Source of the DNA: Halicephalobus mephisto
Lineage: Eukaryota > Nematoda > Chromadorea > Rhabditida > Panagrolaimidae
Direction of reading: 5' to 3'
Assembly: GCA_009193035.1 (NCBI GenBank)
Contig: SWDT01000017.1
Span: 310,001 to 374,000, forward strand
DNA: 64,000 nt
The notes under the pieces are model-generated. The model was not told where the DNA came from. It did not search any database and saw only the letters and a program-made list of their open reading frames with translations. Both the position numbers and the translations under genes were made by a program. Every line of letters starts with the position of its first letter. The stretch's first letter is position 1. Shown here one piece after another: positions 1 through 11,149 of this stretch.

Positions 1-940
1 TTGAAGAAAGTTGCTCTTTCCATCCAAAGGGTGACTCCAAGTTATCGGACAACGATCTTTGAAAAATTGCGAGTGCTTTGTCGGCTTACAGTTTTCAGGA
101 CCTTCGTAGTCACCCTTACAACACTCTTCATCCTCCCCGAAAGCAAAACAAGGGTTGAGACATTCCACAATGTGTCCATTTAGATCACGACGAAGTTCAT
201 CAGGACATTCGGCAAGGATGTCAACGTTGCATTCACCGGCAGTCTTACAGTCTTCTGTTCCGTTGTGGGGCTTGATCTGGATCTGGATATTGAAACCACT
301 TACCATACCAACATAGTAAATCCCATTGACAAATGCAGCAGTTGTTGGTCCAGCGTCACCATCTGTTCTGAAATTTTGTTTTCAGTACCAAAGAAGTCCC
401 TGAGATGTTTCTCAAATCAGGAATAATTTCAAAGACGTATTTCCGAACTCTGCAATGTCATTAAAAGTGTCGGAATTCAGTAAACACTTTGACTAATCAT
501 CAGGAACATCAAGTTTTTGACTTTCCTAGGAAATTAAGAAATTCATACCGAAAAAATAGTAAACATATCTATTTTTTAGGAGTTTGGATTGATTCCTGCA
601 AAGCTCACCCATGACATTGCTCTTGATTTCCACAACTTCCGGATTCGCAGTTGAACTTGTCATCACAGCCTGTTCTTGCCCAGATTGCACTCCCTCGAAG
701 CCAGTATTTCGGGAATTCGAGGTCAATCTGTTGTCCTGGTTCCAAGGTTGTTCCTCCTCCATGTGGAGTGCCGTATTTTCCCCACCATGCTGGCCAGATA
801 GTGGAGTTACAGTTACTGGTAAGTCTAATGTTAAAAGCTGTAAATTGACATAAATTACTGTAGAAAGTCGTTCAAATCTTACCTCGACTGAAGCTCAAGA
901 ATCCGAACAGGAAAATCAGAGAAGTCAAATTCAACTTCAT
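1..940 (-). CDS. Thaumatin-like protein, 5' part (runs off the left edge)
   Basis: Exons on the minus strand are 940-883, 837-609 and 367-1, with introns of 45 and 241 bp. Phases 1 and 2 join cleanly to give 218 codons before the window edge. The protein starts with a signal peptide (MKLNLTSLIFLFGFLSFSRA). It then shows thaumatin-family features: NCNSTIWPAWWG near the N-terminus, GGGTTLEPGQQ, a Cys-rich stretch ending SGSCGNQEQC, a segment resembling the DFYDVSLVDGFN consensus (YYVGMVSGFN), and several later Cys including an ECLNPC motif. The family is a secreted, disulfide-rich beta fold found in plants (PR-5) and expanded in nematodes (thn genes), where members are linked to pathogen response; that role is inferred here. 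The 3' end is missing, so the final Cys pairs cannot be judged. A 61 bp open stretch at 389-449 looked like an exon but would leave a 21 bp intron, so I skip it. Confidence 0.82.
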
Positions 941-1183
941 TTTTGATAGGAGAAACTGGTGAAAACAAAGTTCTCAGAAACGTTTTTATATGAGAATTAT
1001 TGTAGCTATTCATGGCATATGATCAATCAGTAATAAGGCGGTTCTTGAAGAAGAAAACATCAAACTGTTTATAGATCACCTTGTCACAGTCAATTGTATT
1101 TCATAATCATAAGTTTGTAACACCATAGTTCCAAATTTCTCATTTAAGAAATAATTCCGGTTTGTTTGATCTCTGAACCATAA
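941..1183. other. Intergenic, upstream of the thaumatin-like gene
   Basis: No coding signal was seen. This stretch must hold the minus-strand promoter of the thaumatin-like gene, but no element could be singled out. Confidence 0.4.
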
Positions 1184-1936
1184 TATTTTGAGACATCTAG
1201 GGCTGCTGTAAACAAAGGTAAAAAAGAGCGATTCAAATTTGGTGCTGACGTACTAAGATTATCACTTTTGTTTCAAAACCCGTTCGATGCACGTAAAATT
1301 AAACTGCAATCATATCTAGCTTCAAAATTGATAAAAATGCATACTACTGTGAGATTGTCTCGATGCGATTTTCAGAGCCTTACAAACTTGTGGAATTTAA
1401 GAATTAAAGATTGGCTTTCAAAGTTTCTATACACAAAAAAGCGTAATTTTTGGATTAATAAAAATTGCAAATCGTCACGATTACGTTTTAATTTTCATCA
1501 ATTACCAAAATGTAACTTCAATTACAAAGACAAAATAAAAGTAAAGAGATTTGAAATCTTTAAACCCAATACTATAGAATATATTTCAAACGCTCATTTA
1601 TGCAAAAAAGTTATCACTGAAGTTTCTTTATATACTGATTTATCTGGATATGAACATTTAGTTGAAAAAGAAATTAATAATAAAGATATTACGATAAAAG
1701 AATGTAAAGAATGTAAAGAAATGATAAAAAGTAAAGTCTGTGAATTTGAAACTTTGGAAAAAAGGGAACATTCATATCGCACTAATAAAGTTTCTATCGA
1801 ATATCCAAACAGATTTACTAGTTTATTCAAAGCTAAACATTATTTGAAAGAGAATTGTGTTTTAATTGAGACTAAAGTTTTTTCTCACTATAACCAAAGA
1901 CGTACTACTAATGTTCTAGTTGATATGAATACTTGA
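1184..1936 (+). CDS. Unrecognised long ORF, possibly mobile-element derived
   Basis: The reading frame is open from 1184 to the TGA at 1934-1936, about 250 codons, which is far longer than expected by chance in such A+T-rich DNA. The first ATG is at 1337 (about 199 codons). An AG at 1199-1200 could be a splice acceptor, so the segment may be the last exon of a longer gene. The product is basic, with many Lys and Asn, and includes a short KECKECKE run near the middle. I recognise no family. It sits next to fragments of a Polinton-like capsid gene and an RTE-like retrotransposon, so it could be a passenger or a piece of a mobile element. It could also be a host orphan gene. Confidence 0.4.
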   Translation, partial: YFETSRAAVNKGKKERFKFGADVLRLSLLFQNPFDARKIKLQSYLASKLIKMHTTVRLSRCDFQSLTNLWNLRIKDWLSKFLYTKKRNFWINKNCKSSRLRFNFHQLPKCNFNYKDKIKVKRFEIFKPNTIEYISNAHLCKKVITEVSLYTDLSGYEHLVEKEINNKDITIKECKECKEMIKSKVCEFETLEKREHSYRTNKVSIEYPNRFTSLFKAKHYLKENCVLIETKVFSHYNQRRTTNVLVDMNT

Positions 1937-1948
1937 AAGACCGTTTTG

Positions 1949-2240
1949 TCAGCTTTTGGTACGCCAAAAGCGCAGGTCACAACTATACCATTCTAATCTA
2001 GACCTGGCGATCCTAGTCCATGTTCTTCCGAACAATTTCAATAGAGGGTCAACCCAACATGTGGGAGGTCTAGCGAGGGGTCTTTTGAATTCATATGGGG
2101 GTCACTCCAAAATTCTAGTGGTCCATCTGTTATCATTTCTTCTCATAACATGACCAGCCCACCTTCGTTTGGATTCGTAGATTTGATCAACAACGTCATT
2201 TACTTTGGAGCGTTTTCTTAACTCATCATTTTTCAAGTTA
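1949..2240 (-). mobile_element. C-terminal tail of an RTE/CR1-like non-LTR retrotransposon, broken
   Basis: Read on the minus strand, this stretch encodes the characteristic end of non-LTR reverse transcriptase ORFs: a basic lead-in followed by KRRWAGHVMRR, DNRWTTRILE, a Pro/Arg-rich ARPP segment and W-containing blocks, ending in TGA at 1951-1949. An in-frame TGA at 2104-2102 sits directly after RILE, where relatives usually have Trp, so the copy is dead. Only the last about 95 codons are present, typical of a 5'-truncated insertion. The upstream boundary near 2240 is approximate, because the frame runs on into the capsid-like segment. Confidence 0.7.
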
Positions 2241-2648
2241 TTACTAAATCCAAAAATTTTCCCTAAAGAGTCTTCTGGGCTAAAATTTATTGAATATCCT
2301 TCTTTTATACTAAAAACAACATTACGATCATTTAGTACAGCTTTGAAGGATTCTATCTTTTTTAGATATTAACTCCTTTATTTTCTTTATTAAATTATCA
2401 AAATCATAGGTGCTTTCTGGAATTTCTATAATATATTCTTTACTAATTTCATTATTGCTTTCATCGATTTTATTAGTTGAGTAGATGAATTTATTATTTT
2501 TCTGATTTATATCTACTTTACTCTTAATTTCTAAATAACCATCCAGTTTTATCACTCCTAGTTTATACTTCTTACGCAAAAACTCTTGAGGAAGGGAATA
2601 CTCAAAAATTAAATCGTTGGATGTTAGTTGTAAAGTGAAAATCGTCAT
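2241..2648 (-). pseudogene. Polinton/Maverick-like minor capsid (penton-type) gene fragment
   Basis: An ATG at 2648-2646 opens 105 codons on the minus strand. After a frameshift near 2345-2360 the similarity continues in another frame to about 2241. The features match a protein family common in Polinton-type virus-like transposons and scattered through invertebrate genomes: an N-terminal beta-rich segment, an IPESTYDF motif (IP.G.Y.. type), and after the frameshift a GYSINF...SLGKIFGF motif. It is a broken, inactive copy. It ends where the retrotransposon tail begins, so the tail probably inserted into or recombined with it. The assignment rests on motif memory only, and the family name is moderately certain. 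Confidence 0.5.
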
Positions 2649-3118
2649 TTATTATGAAGTTTTTCATGATTATTTTTCCTCTAAAGTAAAATATATGAGA
2701 TGAGTTATTATGCCTCTCATCAAATAGTGTTCTTCAATATCGAATCGCGAGTTAAATAAGGAATTATCTTCTTTTAATGATCAAATGTTTTTTTGACGTA
2801 AACATCTTATCAGTATAAATAAGATGTGACCGAACAACTGATAACTTGTCACTCTAACTAGCATAAAAAAGCATCTTAATGACTTCAAAGTATCATTTAT
2901 AGCTGCCTAACAATCTGCAATAGGTGCTTAGGCCACATTCCGGTCTTCGAAAGCGAAAGTTCTTATCACTCTTGAGATTAAGATGCTTATTATTTTGACT
3001 AAAACTGCTCGTTCGTTCTTATTTAAAAACATTGTTTTTATATGATCTTGTGAATTTATTTAAACTTGTAAACAATTTTAGATTTATTTCTTCATCTAAT
3101 ATAACAATTTTACTCAAA
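2649..3118. other. Intergenic, no gene seen
   Basis: A+T-rich non-repetitive sequence without a convincing ORF. It lies between the capsid-like fragment and the small Cys-rich ORF. Confidence 0.4.
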
Positions 3119-3289
3119 ATGCCTTGCAAGAAATGTAACTGCCAAAGTTTTTGTCTAGACGTCAGCAAACTCAAAAAGGCTTCACGAAGCGACTGCGTTT
3201 GTGGACGATCTCGGAAAGAATGCAGATGTTACGAACCGCCAGACACTACGAATTATTGTACTTGTGGGCACGATTTTTTTGAACATTAA
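3119..3289 (+). CDS. Small Cys-rich hypothetical protein (56 aa)
   Basis: A single-exon ORF starts at the ATG at 3119 and ends at TAA 3287-3289. The 56-residue product contains ten Cys and two His. They are arranged as CxxCxC near the start, CxC pairs at residues 26/28 and 35/37, and a terminal CTCGHDFFEH. This suggests metal binding (zinc or metallothionein-like), but I recognise no specific family. There is no signal peptide from this start; the frame is also open upstream to about 3032 with a hydrophobic stretch but no better start. It lies between two mobile-element remnants, so it could belong to one. Confidence 0.4.
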   Translation: MPCKKCNCQSFCLDVSKLKKASRSDCVCGRSRKECRCYEPPDTTNYCTCGHDFFEH

Positions 3290-4168
3290 GGGATACAATC
3301 CAAATAATTTTATTGGAAGTATATCCCTTATGAATACTTCCCTAAAGGTTTTTATCTTTAATTGTTTTGCTAGATTTGTAATGTCGTAATTTGTTAATGG
3401 CTCCAATGTTTCAATAAATATTTATTTGTGTCTGAAAGCTAGGTGGGTGATAGTGAGATGTACAGGTAGGGACCTGAAATGGACTTTATATACTATATTT
3501 GAGATTTTTTGTAGATTTTTGAGTTCTAAGTATACATTTTTCAAAAATATTCGAGTGGGCCAGACCCGGCATAATACATACTACTAAGTTCATTTCCTCT
3601 TTATCTCAGCGTTTCCCCGTACTATTCAGGATCCGCTTTAGTAGAATAACATACAATACAAAAACAGGGGATTTAAACAAACTAAACGCTTAAATCTGCA
3701 ATATTTAATTATAGATATGTTCTGATACAACTTCCTTTCTAGTGATCAGCTTGTCGTGGGGCCAGACATCAGGGTCGATCCGAGTTCTTGACTTCTTTTG
3801 TGAGGCTTCTTGTGATAAGTGCATTTAAACCTACCAATTTTAACAATATTAAGATTTATGAAATTCTAAAATAGCTACTTTTGTATCATGAAAAATCAAG
3901 AGTTTGGCTAAAAATCGTAAGCATCTTGAGATAAAAGCTCAAATTTTGTCTATATAATCACATGAAGACAAGATTACGAAATATCAAGGTTCTGGAATAT
4001 TTGTCAGACGAAAAGGAATTTAAACATTTTTATAAATTTAAATTTTCCATTTTCATTCTTGAAAAAAATCGAACACTTCTATCTATTTAGTCCAAGAATT
4101 CTATTTTCAGATCTCTTTTAATTATTTATAAAAGATCAAATTTAATTTTCAGTTTTAAATGAACAAAT
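3290..4168. other. Intergenic, no gene seen
   Basis: A+T-rich DNA without a supported ORF. It ends at the left inverted repeat of the Merlin-type element. Confidence 0.4.
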
Positions 4169-5792
4169 GGATATATTTCCGAATATATCCAGTTTGAAAA
4201 ACTACTATATATGGTTATAGTTAAACTCTACTCATTGAGTACTATACAAAACGACCAATCTTAGTTGTTGGAAACAAGGAATTTAAAAAATATGTCACTG
4301 AACTCGATAAAATTTAACATATTTTAATTCTCATTTTCTGGACATAAGCTTAAGATCAAACCTAAGTCTAAATCCAGTCTAAAGATAACCTAAATCAATT
4401 ATAAAGCAATTAACTTTGACAAGTGCTATCTTTTATCTATAAAGAAAAACCAACTGCTGAAATTCAATTAATCTAAATCGTGCAGTCTTGAAGCGAAAAA
4501 CTTGCGTGTTTTTCTTAGCTGCTTATAGAAAATATTTGATATATCCCGTGAACGATCTTAATTTCTACCAGAGTTGGAATGAGTGCTAACAATTGGAACA
4601 TATATTGGTTAACCAAGGACGTCTTCAAATGTCAAGATACATGTGTCAAGTGGCTGATGGAACGAGGATTACTTCCAGAATCGAGAAATTGTCCGAAGTG
4701 TAGGAGGTCGATGAACTTAAAGCTAACACCAGGTTCCCATAGATTAGGAAGATTTAGATGCTACGGAAAACATGTTTCCAGAGGTCCAATCCAATATCAA
4801 CTGTTGAAGAATACTTGGTTTGAATGCATGAAAATTAGTCCAGTAAAAGCGATTCTTTCGATATATGCGTTTTCTACAGAAATGAATTTCAACCAAGCCA
4901 TGAGAGAGCTCATTGAAGGAGGAAAGAACATCATCACAAACCCTATCTGACTGGTATTTTAGGTGTAGAGAGGTTTGTATAGAAATTATGAAACAGAAGT
5001 ACAACGAAGGCCAGATTGGAGGTGTAGGTCATGTCGTTGAGATCAATGAATGTAGAATCGGTCGCAGGAAACATCAAAACAGAAGGATCGTTGAGGGCCA
5101 TTGGATTTTGGGCATGATCGATTATGATGACGGTTTCTGACTGGAAATCTGCCTTGACAGTACAAGTGACAAAGTTACTCTTGAAACGCTCATAAAATAA
5201 CATATAGCTCCTGACACTACAATTATAACTGACTGCTGGAGAGGTTATATCGATTTAAACAAACAAGGATTCGAACATTTCACGGTCAATCACAGTTACA
5301 ATTTCGTAGATCCAGACACAGGAGCAAATACTCAGATGATCGAATCTCATTGGAGACCTCTGAGGAAAAAGCTGAGCAGAGGAGGAGTGAAGGATGAGCA
5401 TTTAGGAATTTATCTGTGTGAATTTCTGTGACGAAAGAAACAGAAAGACCAGAATAGAGCTCCGTTCATTGGATTACTTGAAGATATAAAAAATATATCC
5501 ATTGTAAATGTAAATATATGTATATTAAAGCTAAAAACACTTGCAATTATGTGGCTAACAATTATTTTTACTTTTTTTCTCTTTTCAACTCATCCCTTTT
5601 TCATTCAAGCCCCAATCTCCTAATGAAACCCCAGAAAATAGGACCTTTTTTTAAATTTTCGTTATTTAATATCTTCCAGCTTCTTCATTTCCGACATTTA
5701 GCATAATGATTTCCCAACTCTACTCCTGAGGTAGAGTAAGTACATACACAAAACACGCACTTTCGAAACCGGGCATATTCGGAAATATATCC
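4169..5792 (+). mobile_element. Merlin-type (IS1016/IS1595-related) DNA transposon, about 1.6 kb
   Basis: The element is bounded by terminal inverted repeats. 4169-4186 (ggatatatttccgaatat) is the exact reverse complement of 5775-5792, and the match continues inward to about 27 bp with three mismatches. Inside is a degenerate ISXO2-like/Merlin transposase in the plus orientation (4579 to about 5490). Merlin elements are known to make 8-9 bp target duplications. The flanks gaacaaat and caaaaatc are only loosely alike, so the duplication has decayed or the ends are off by a few bases. The left repeat is itself nearly palindromic. Confidence 0.75.
4579..5490 (+). pseudogene. Merlin (DDE, ISXO2-like) transposase, inactivated
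   Basis: The reading starts at the ATG at 4579. The N-terminal part has the Merlin-type zinc-ribbon pattern CVKWLMERGLLP...CPKC, followed by FRC, a WFE motif and the helical segment before the DDE core. A frameshift near 4915-4935 shifts to the frame holding SDWYFRCREVC and the catalytic block. That block reads VEINECRIGRRK, so the first catalytic Asp is replaced by Asn (codon 5045-5047). Further on are TDCWRGY (second Asp), HFTVNHSYNFVDP and MIESHWR (catalytic Glu). In-frame stops interrupt it at 5138-5140, at about 5198 and at 5429-5431. The copy cannot encode an active enzyme. Confidence 0.8.
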
Positions 5793-6957
5793 CAAAAATC
5801 AATCAAAATTTTGTATGAATTTTGATTTTCCCACGTATTTGTCCCGACTCCATCCAAAACTATGATGTCATAATCAATAGCAACTAAATCGGTTTTTTTT
5901 CACAGTACCTAAATTGCGGGCAAAAGTTTATTGTTCAGGGATATTCATTGTCAGATAAACAATGTTTAGCATTTCTCAGTTCACCTTCTTATAAATCCTG
6001 CCCTCAATCTTCTTCGATATCCTGATCGGTATTCACTTTTGTGTAACTCTGATTATCCACTTTCTATGAGAATATTCTTCCGATCACGTACCCACATGAT
6101 TAATTTTTTCATTATATTTATTTTTAGAGACAATCTTCAGTACCTTATTCTAATCAAAGAATTCAATGAATACGACCTTTCACAACGATTATTGCTTTAT
6201 AGGGAACTGCGATAAATACTTTGAATAACTGTCCTTTTTTGCTAAACTCATTTTAATCATGAATACAAATGAGGTGACGGTATTTTTTATTTAAAATGTA
6301 ATTCGATTCAGTGTATTTAAAAATACTAAAAAGGATGATATTCGCGAATCAGAGAATACCTAAAGATAGCACTCAGTTGTTCAGCAAAGTAGTTCATTAG
6401 GTAAATGTTTCTCATTCCATTTACTTCGTGAAAGAAAACGGATTCAAGAACTGAAGAAGCTATACTGTATAAAATTGTTTTACTACAATTACATTCTTCT
6501 TAATTACTCTTTCTCTGATATCCAGCTAGAATAATTTTGATAAAATTCAGCACTTCCTAATAACCATCAATCCGTCGTATCCTCATTCAATTGTGAAGTA
6601 TTTCAACAACATCAGTTTTTAATCCAATGATTTTCATTTGTTTTCTCGTCATCGTCACATGGCAGACCACTAGAAACAAATTAATCCATCCAAACTCGGA
6701 ACAGGTTCTGGATTAGGGGAACTTTTCCATATTTACACGACTGTATTGCTTCCCTATTACGGTGAAGCGATTATAAATTCAAAGATTAATCTGTAAAGCA
6801 TTCTGTTTTCCAGATGGGTTCTCCACGTAGAACTTCAGGGGCGGAGATTCATTTTTAGAAAGCTGATTTCAGACATGTGGAAAAATTTCTATACAAAAGT
6901 TGGAATTACGTATTTTTAGTTTTATTGATCTGATTGTACTATTTATAAACTTCGAAA
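5793..6957. other. Intergenic, no gene seen
   Basis: About 1.1 kb of A+T-rich unique DNA. It contains the promoter region of the downstream sulfotransferase gene, but no clear element was recognised. Confidence 0.4.
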
Positions 6958-8655
6958 ATGTCTCATTCTCATTTGCGACCTCTTGGAATTTATCCCTTGA
7001 AGATGTCAACATTGTTATATTTAATGTTGTTATTTGTTATAGCGGCATGTTGTTTTTATATTACTAAACAAAATTCTACCATTATATTTCAATTCAAATT
7101 TAACCAGCCATTACAAACGATACTTGATAGTACAAAATTGATCGAAAATTCGAAACATCATGAAGCCGAACTTAATGAAGACGTAACTAAGCTTTCTGAC
7201 ATGGACAAAATTAAACAACAAAACAGTGAAGTAAGTTCATATCCATTTGGAACTTAATGGTGTCTAACTTTAGCTATTACCAAGAAACAGTGCTTTTGGG
7301 ACAGATTTCTCTAATCTCGACTGGAGGAACAATATTTGTGTCGGTGTAGACGAAGAAGGATGCGGAGTAAAATTTAAGAATCTACAAACAATGCTAAGAG
7401 TAAGTTTCGTTGACTGAAGTTTCAATAACCAAGCTTGTGATGGAAGAATGAATCTGAAACTGTTCCTGGTGGGATTAAAACTATTGATTTTTCAGAATAT
7501 TCGAATTTCAAACTTGATTCAAATTCAATTTCAGATTAGTTCCAAGTTGAGTCAAAAGTTTAAAATTGACAGCTCTAGCCAACCTCATTTGAATATTATT
7601 TTTAAGATTAAATATGAAAAATATAAAATAATCAAAACTAGTTCTATCATGAATAACGTCAGATTTATTTTTTGATTACAGACATGTTTATTGATCTCAA
7701 TTTTACGATTTACAAGATTCTTTAGTTTGCTCCTCCCTACCATGTCCTGGCGTGCCTTATTCAGAAAAATATGTCTACAGTACTCCAAGCCATATTATGT
7801 TTCTTGTTCGATGAGAAGGAATTCAGAAAAGCTAACCGTAATTTTTCGCAAGAATATCTCCCTGTTACGTTAGTTTTCACTTATTTAAAAAAGAAGAAAT
7901 CCAACCATCAAAGGTTACAAAATTAGTTTCAGATTTTGTTCGAGAAAAAATCAATACAACGGTGTTGGAGAAGCAGAAGAGTTGATGGATTTGGTCCACT
8001 ATAACATGACTGATTGGCTTCATTTAGCTATTGTCAGAGATCCGATAGATAGATTCCTCTCTGGCTACGTTGACAAATGCGTCAAGTAGAATACTGTATC
8101 TGTAAACTTTCATCACTCAAAGCTTTCAGAGAACCTCACAGTCCAGAAGACTACTGTAACGGTTGTAAATGGAATATGACATGTTTCATCATCACTGAAT
8201 ACGAAAAAATCATGAACTACTCATTTTCCGACTTGATATCAACCAGTTTCGAAGATCGCCACTTTTTCCCTCAAACATGGTATGAGTAGTCGGAAATTTA
8301 AATCTGAATTCACAAATTTAGGCGATGTAATTTCAAAACCGAAATAGAGCGTTACAAATTTGTTCATTATTCTTCCGCTCCACAGTATGCTGAGAAGTTC
8401 AGAGAAGACCTTTTAGATATTCTTCGTAGTCAGAAGATTCCGGAAGAATCTCTTCAATTCATCAAAGATCAACTAAAAGGCGGCAGAACAGTTCATTCGA
8501 CCGTTACTTCTGATTTCAGAGTCTTCTATGAGGAAAGATTGAAATCAAGTCCTTTCCTTCTGGAGTACGTGATTAGGATGTTTTATTGGGATTACAGAAT
8601 TTTCGGATTCGAATTACCAAATGTACAGAATGATGTAGCGAGAGTCACTCCTTGA
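6958..8655 (+). CDS. Carbohydrate (chondroitin-type) sulfotransferase, nematode family
   Basis: Six exons join in frame: 6958-7230, 7274-7399, 7726-7868, 7933-8085, 8130-8279 and 8322-8655, giving 392 aa. It is predicted to be a type II Golgi membrane enzyme that moves sulfate from PAPS to sugar hydroxyls. The N-terminus has a signal anchor (about residues 16-35, MSTLLYLMLLFVIAACC). The start could be Met1 or Met16. The 5'-phosphosulfate site is at CLIQKNMST (about 143-151), matching the family's C.I.K.MST. The 3'-phosphate site is AIVRDPIDRFLSGY (213-226). A Cys-rich loop (DYCNGCKWNMTC) and a C-terminal MFYWDYRIFGFELP complete the fold typical of the expanded nematode Sulfotransfer_2 proteins. 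All key residues are present, so it looks functional. The exact sugar substrate cannot be told. Confidence 0.88.
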
Positions 8656-9713
8656 TTGTTTAACTATTCAATTTTGAAGTTTGTGCATTAATTAATTTGA
8701 AATGTGTAAAAAGACCAAAGTTCTGATCAGAGTGCTTTTCGAAATGGTAAATTATCTGTAATAAGATTGGAAATGTTCAGTATCATTATTAAGTTACATT
8801 ATGAAGGTTTCAGATAAGGATTATTGTAGAAGAGATATGGAAAGAGCTTTCATTTACACAGAATCTTAATCACATGTCGGAGGATATTTATCACGTAAAT
8901 TATATCAATATCTATTGTATTTTTGATTTAGAAATTCTAAAAATACCAAAAATAATACATTTTGCCAGTAAATTAGTGCTTAGATTTCTCAAAGATATGA
9001 TTTCAAAATAGTATTTAGAATTTATTAAATCAAAGGATGTTTGATGTTGTGAGCAATTCATGAAATTTCTGATTCCTTTTTTCCTAAAATTCGATTATTA
9101 AAGTTTAAAATAACGAATATGACGGAATATTATAAACGATTTTTTAGTTTATAATAATGGTATATCAATTGGTTTTTTATAAGTATAAATCCCCTAAATT
9201 TGAACAACATTGCATCTATTTAGATAATGTTAGATCTGCTGGTTTCTGAAATCTCTGATCTTCAACTTTGATAATACAAACTTTGGACTTTTTGTATTAT
9301 GATAGTTTTCAGATTTTTTCTGTTTTAAAAATTCGTACTTATCTAAACTTCCTCAATTTAAATTTGATTTATGAATTGTGCTTTAGCATGGCAAATCTAT
9401 ATTCCGCTTTCGAACTGTCAACTTTGATTACTCATTTCGATCTTGAACTTTGACCCTCACCTTCGGTAGTACGAAAATCAAAATCCAGAAAATCCTCGAA
9501 ATTCATAAACAAAAAACCCTTTTTTTATTGTTCTGGATTTCATATGACCTGAATTTATCAAATAACTATGAATTTCTAAAACAGAAAAACAATTGTAGAA
9601 TTAGCTGGAGATGTTACACAATGTTACAGTTGATCAAACAGATTTTCCTCTTTTAGTTTAAAGATTTCCTTCATTTAACCCGAACAAAGACAAATTTGGT
9701 TTTATTCTGAATC
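8656..9713. other. Intergenic, no gene seen
   Basis: Unique A+T-rich DNA. Short ORFs around 9268-9656 have skewed composition and no protein-like pattern, and I do not call them. Confidence 0.4.
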
Positions 9714-10197
9714 ATGTCCCGGATCCAGGTTCTCTTATTATTTCTTTCCGCTTTTATTTTTTGGTCCTTTGTCGTGAGCGAAGAAGGATATTATGGAGGA
9801 AGGCTGTACGTCAACCACAATCTCGCCTACAAGTCTGGACGTGAGTGGAATCTGTATTCTGCTTTATTAAAACTGATAATCATTTTTTGGGATTCAATTT
9901 TTCGTGTTGAAAGACAATCTAAGATTTTTTCGGAAAACTGTACTTCGTCGAGGTCTATAAAAAAATCAACATCGAAATCAAAGTTTACAAGTTGTGTTTT
10001 AACAAAAATTAAAAATTTTGATTATTAATTTTGACGAAATTTAATTGCATAAAAGTTTAATTTTAGCTTGTCAAAACGTCAGTGGATCCATGACTTGCCC
10101 CATAGGGTACACCCCCTGCATCGAAGGATACTGTTACTACGTCCCCAAAGAAGTACTCCCAGTAATTTACAAAAATTCCACGACTCAGAAACCATGA
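9714..10197 (+). CDS. Small secreted Cys-containing protein (85 aa)
   Basis: Two exons, 9714-9840 and 10067-10197, join with phase 1 at a GTGAGT donor and TTTTAG acceptor. The product begins with a strong signal peptide (MSRIQVLLLFLSAFIFWSFVVS). Next comes a Gly/Tyr-rich linker (EEGYYGGRLYVNHN) and then four Cys in CQNVSGSMTCPIGYTPCIEGYCYYV, which resembles a short EB/WAP-like disulfide module. I do not recognise a named family. It is probably an extracellular or cuticle-associated peptide. The frame also runs past the first donor to 10028, but the spliced version keeps the Cys motif and is preferred. Confidence 0.6.
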
Positions 10198-11000
10198 AAT
10201 AAATCAGTGAATACGATAAAGGACGTGATAATAAAATTAAATCCTTGCAAAATTAATTGATTGTTTTTAAGTTATTTGTTTCCAACATTTTTAAATTTTC
10301 CAATTTTTAATTATAATATTACACATAAAAATCGAGAAAAATTTCAAAGGAGTTTTAAAATCTTCTACTGAATTTTGAAAAACCTAAAAATCTACTGAAT
10401 TTTGAAATATTCTAAAAATTTGCAAGTTTTTTAATTTTTTAAATCTCTTATTATATTCGGAAGTATTTTCGAAAATTATAGAAGTTTGCATAAAATTTTC
10501 GAGATGTTCTATGAAATTTTATAATTTCCTACTGAATTTGAAATATTCTAAAAATTTGCAAAAAATCTTAAATCTTTCAAAATCTCTTATTAGATTCGGA
10601 AGGATTTTAAAACCTCTTATTGGATTTCGGAAGCCTCTAGAAGTTTGCATAGGATTTTCGTAAACTTGGAAATCTGCTGCTAATCCTTTGTAAAGTACAA
10701 AAATTATAAATAATAAAAATAATACAAATTGCTAAAAATAAGTGCAAAACTATGGGTGCAAGAAATTGTTTTTTTACTAATTACTAAAAGTAGCAAAGCA
10801 TGACTTGTTATACGTTTGACTTTTGATGAAACTTTGTCTCTCGGGACCGTGACTTCAATTCAACAACATCCTTCAAATGAAAGTGTACTTTTATTCATTT
10901 TCGTTGAATTACTTTTTCCATTTTTTACAAAGTCAGAAAATAAAAATGATTAATTTTTTACAATTTTAAATTGCGAATGTTCTTAGAGTTTTTTGATGGT
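10198..11000. repeat. A+T-rich degenerate tandem DNA
   Basis: Loose repeats of a phrase like ttgaaatattctaaaaattt with aagtttgcataaaattttcg. No gene was seen. Confidence 0.45.
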
Positions 11001-11149
11001 ATTTGTTATGGAAATATCAGACGATAAGACGGATAAGGAAGATTATTTTTATCCCTTAGCATTGTAGATTTAAAACGTCACTTAGAGTTCTTAGTGCTCG
11101 ATCAGTAGTCTCTTCAAATCGGATTTATTTTTGAATAAAAATATTTTAG

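Noticed and set aside
389..449. An extra 61 bp exon in the thaumatin-like gene
   Set aside because: It would leave an intron of only 21 bp and an out-of-frame join, while skipping it gives a clean phase and the expected family sequence.
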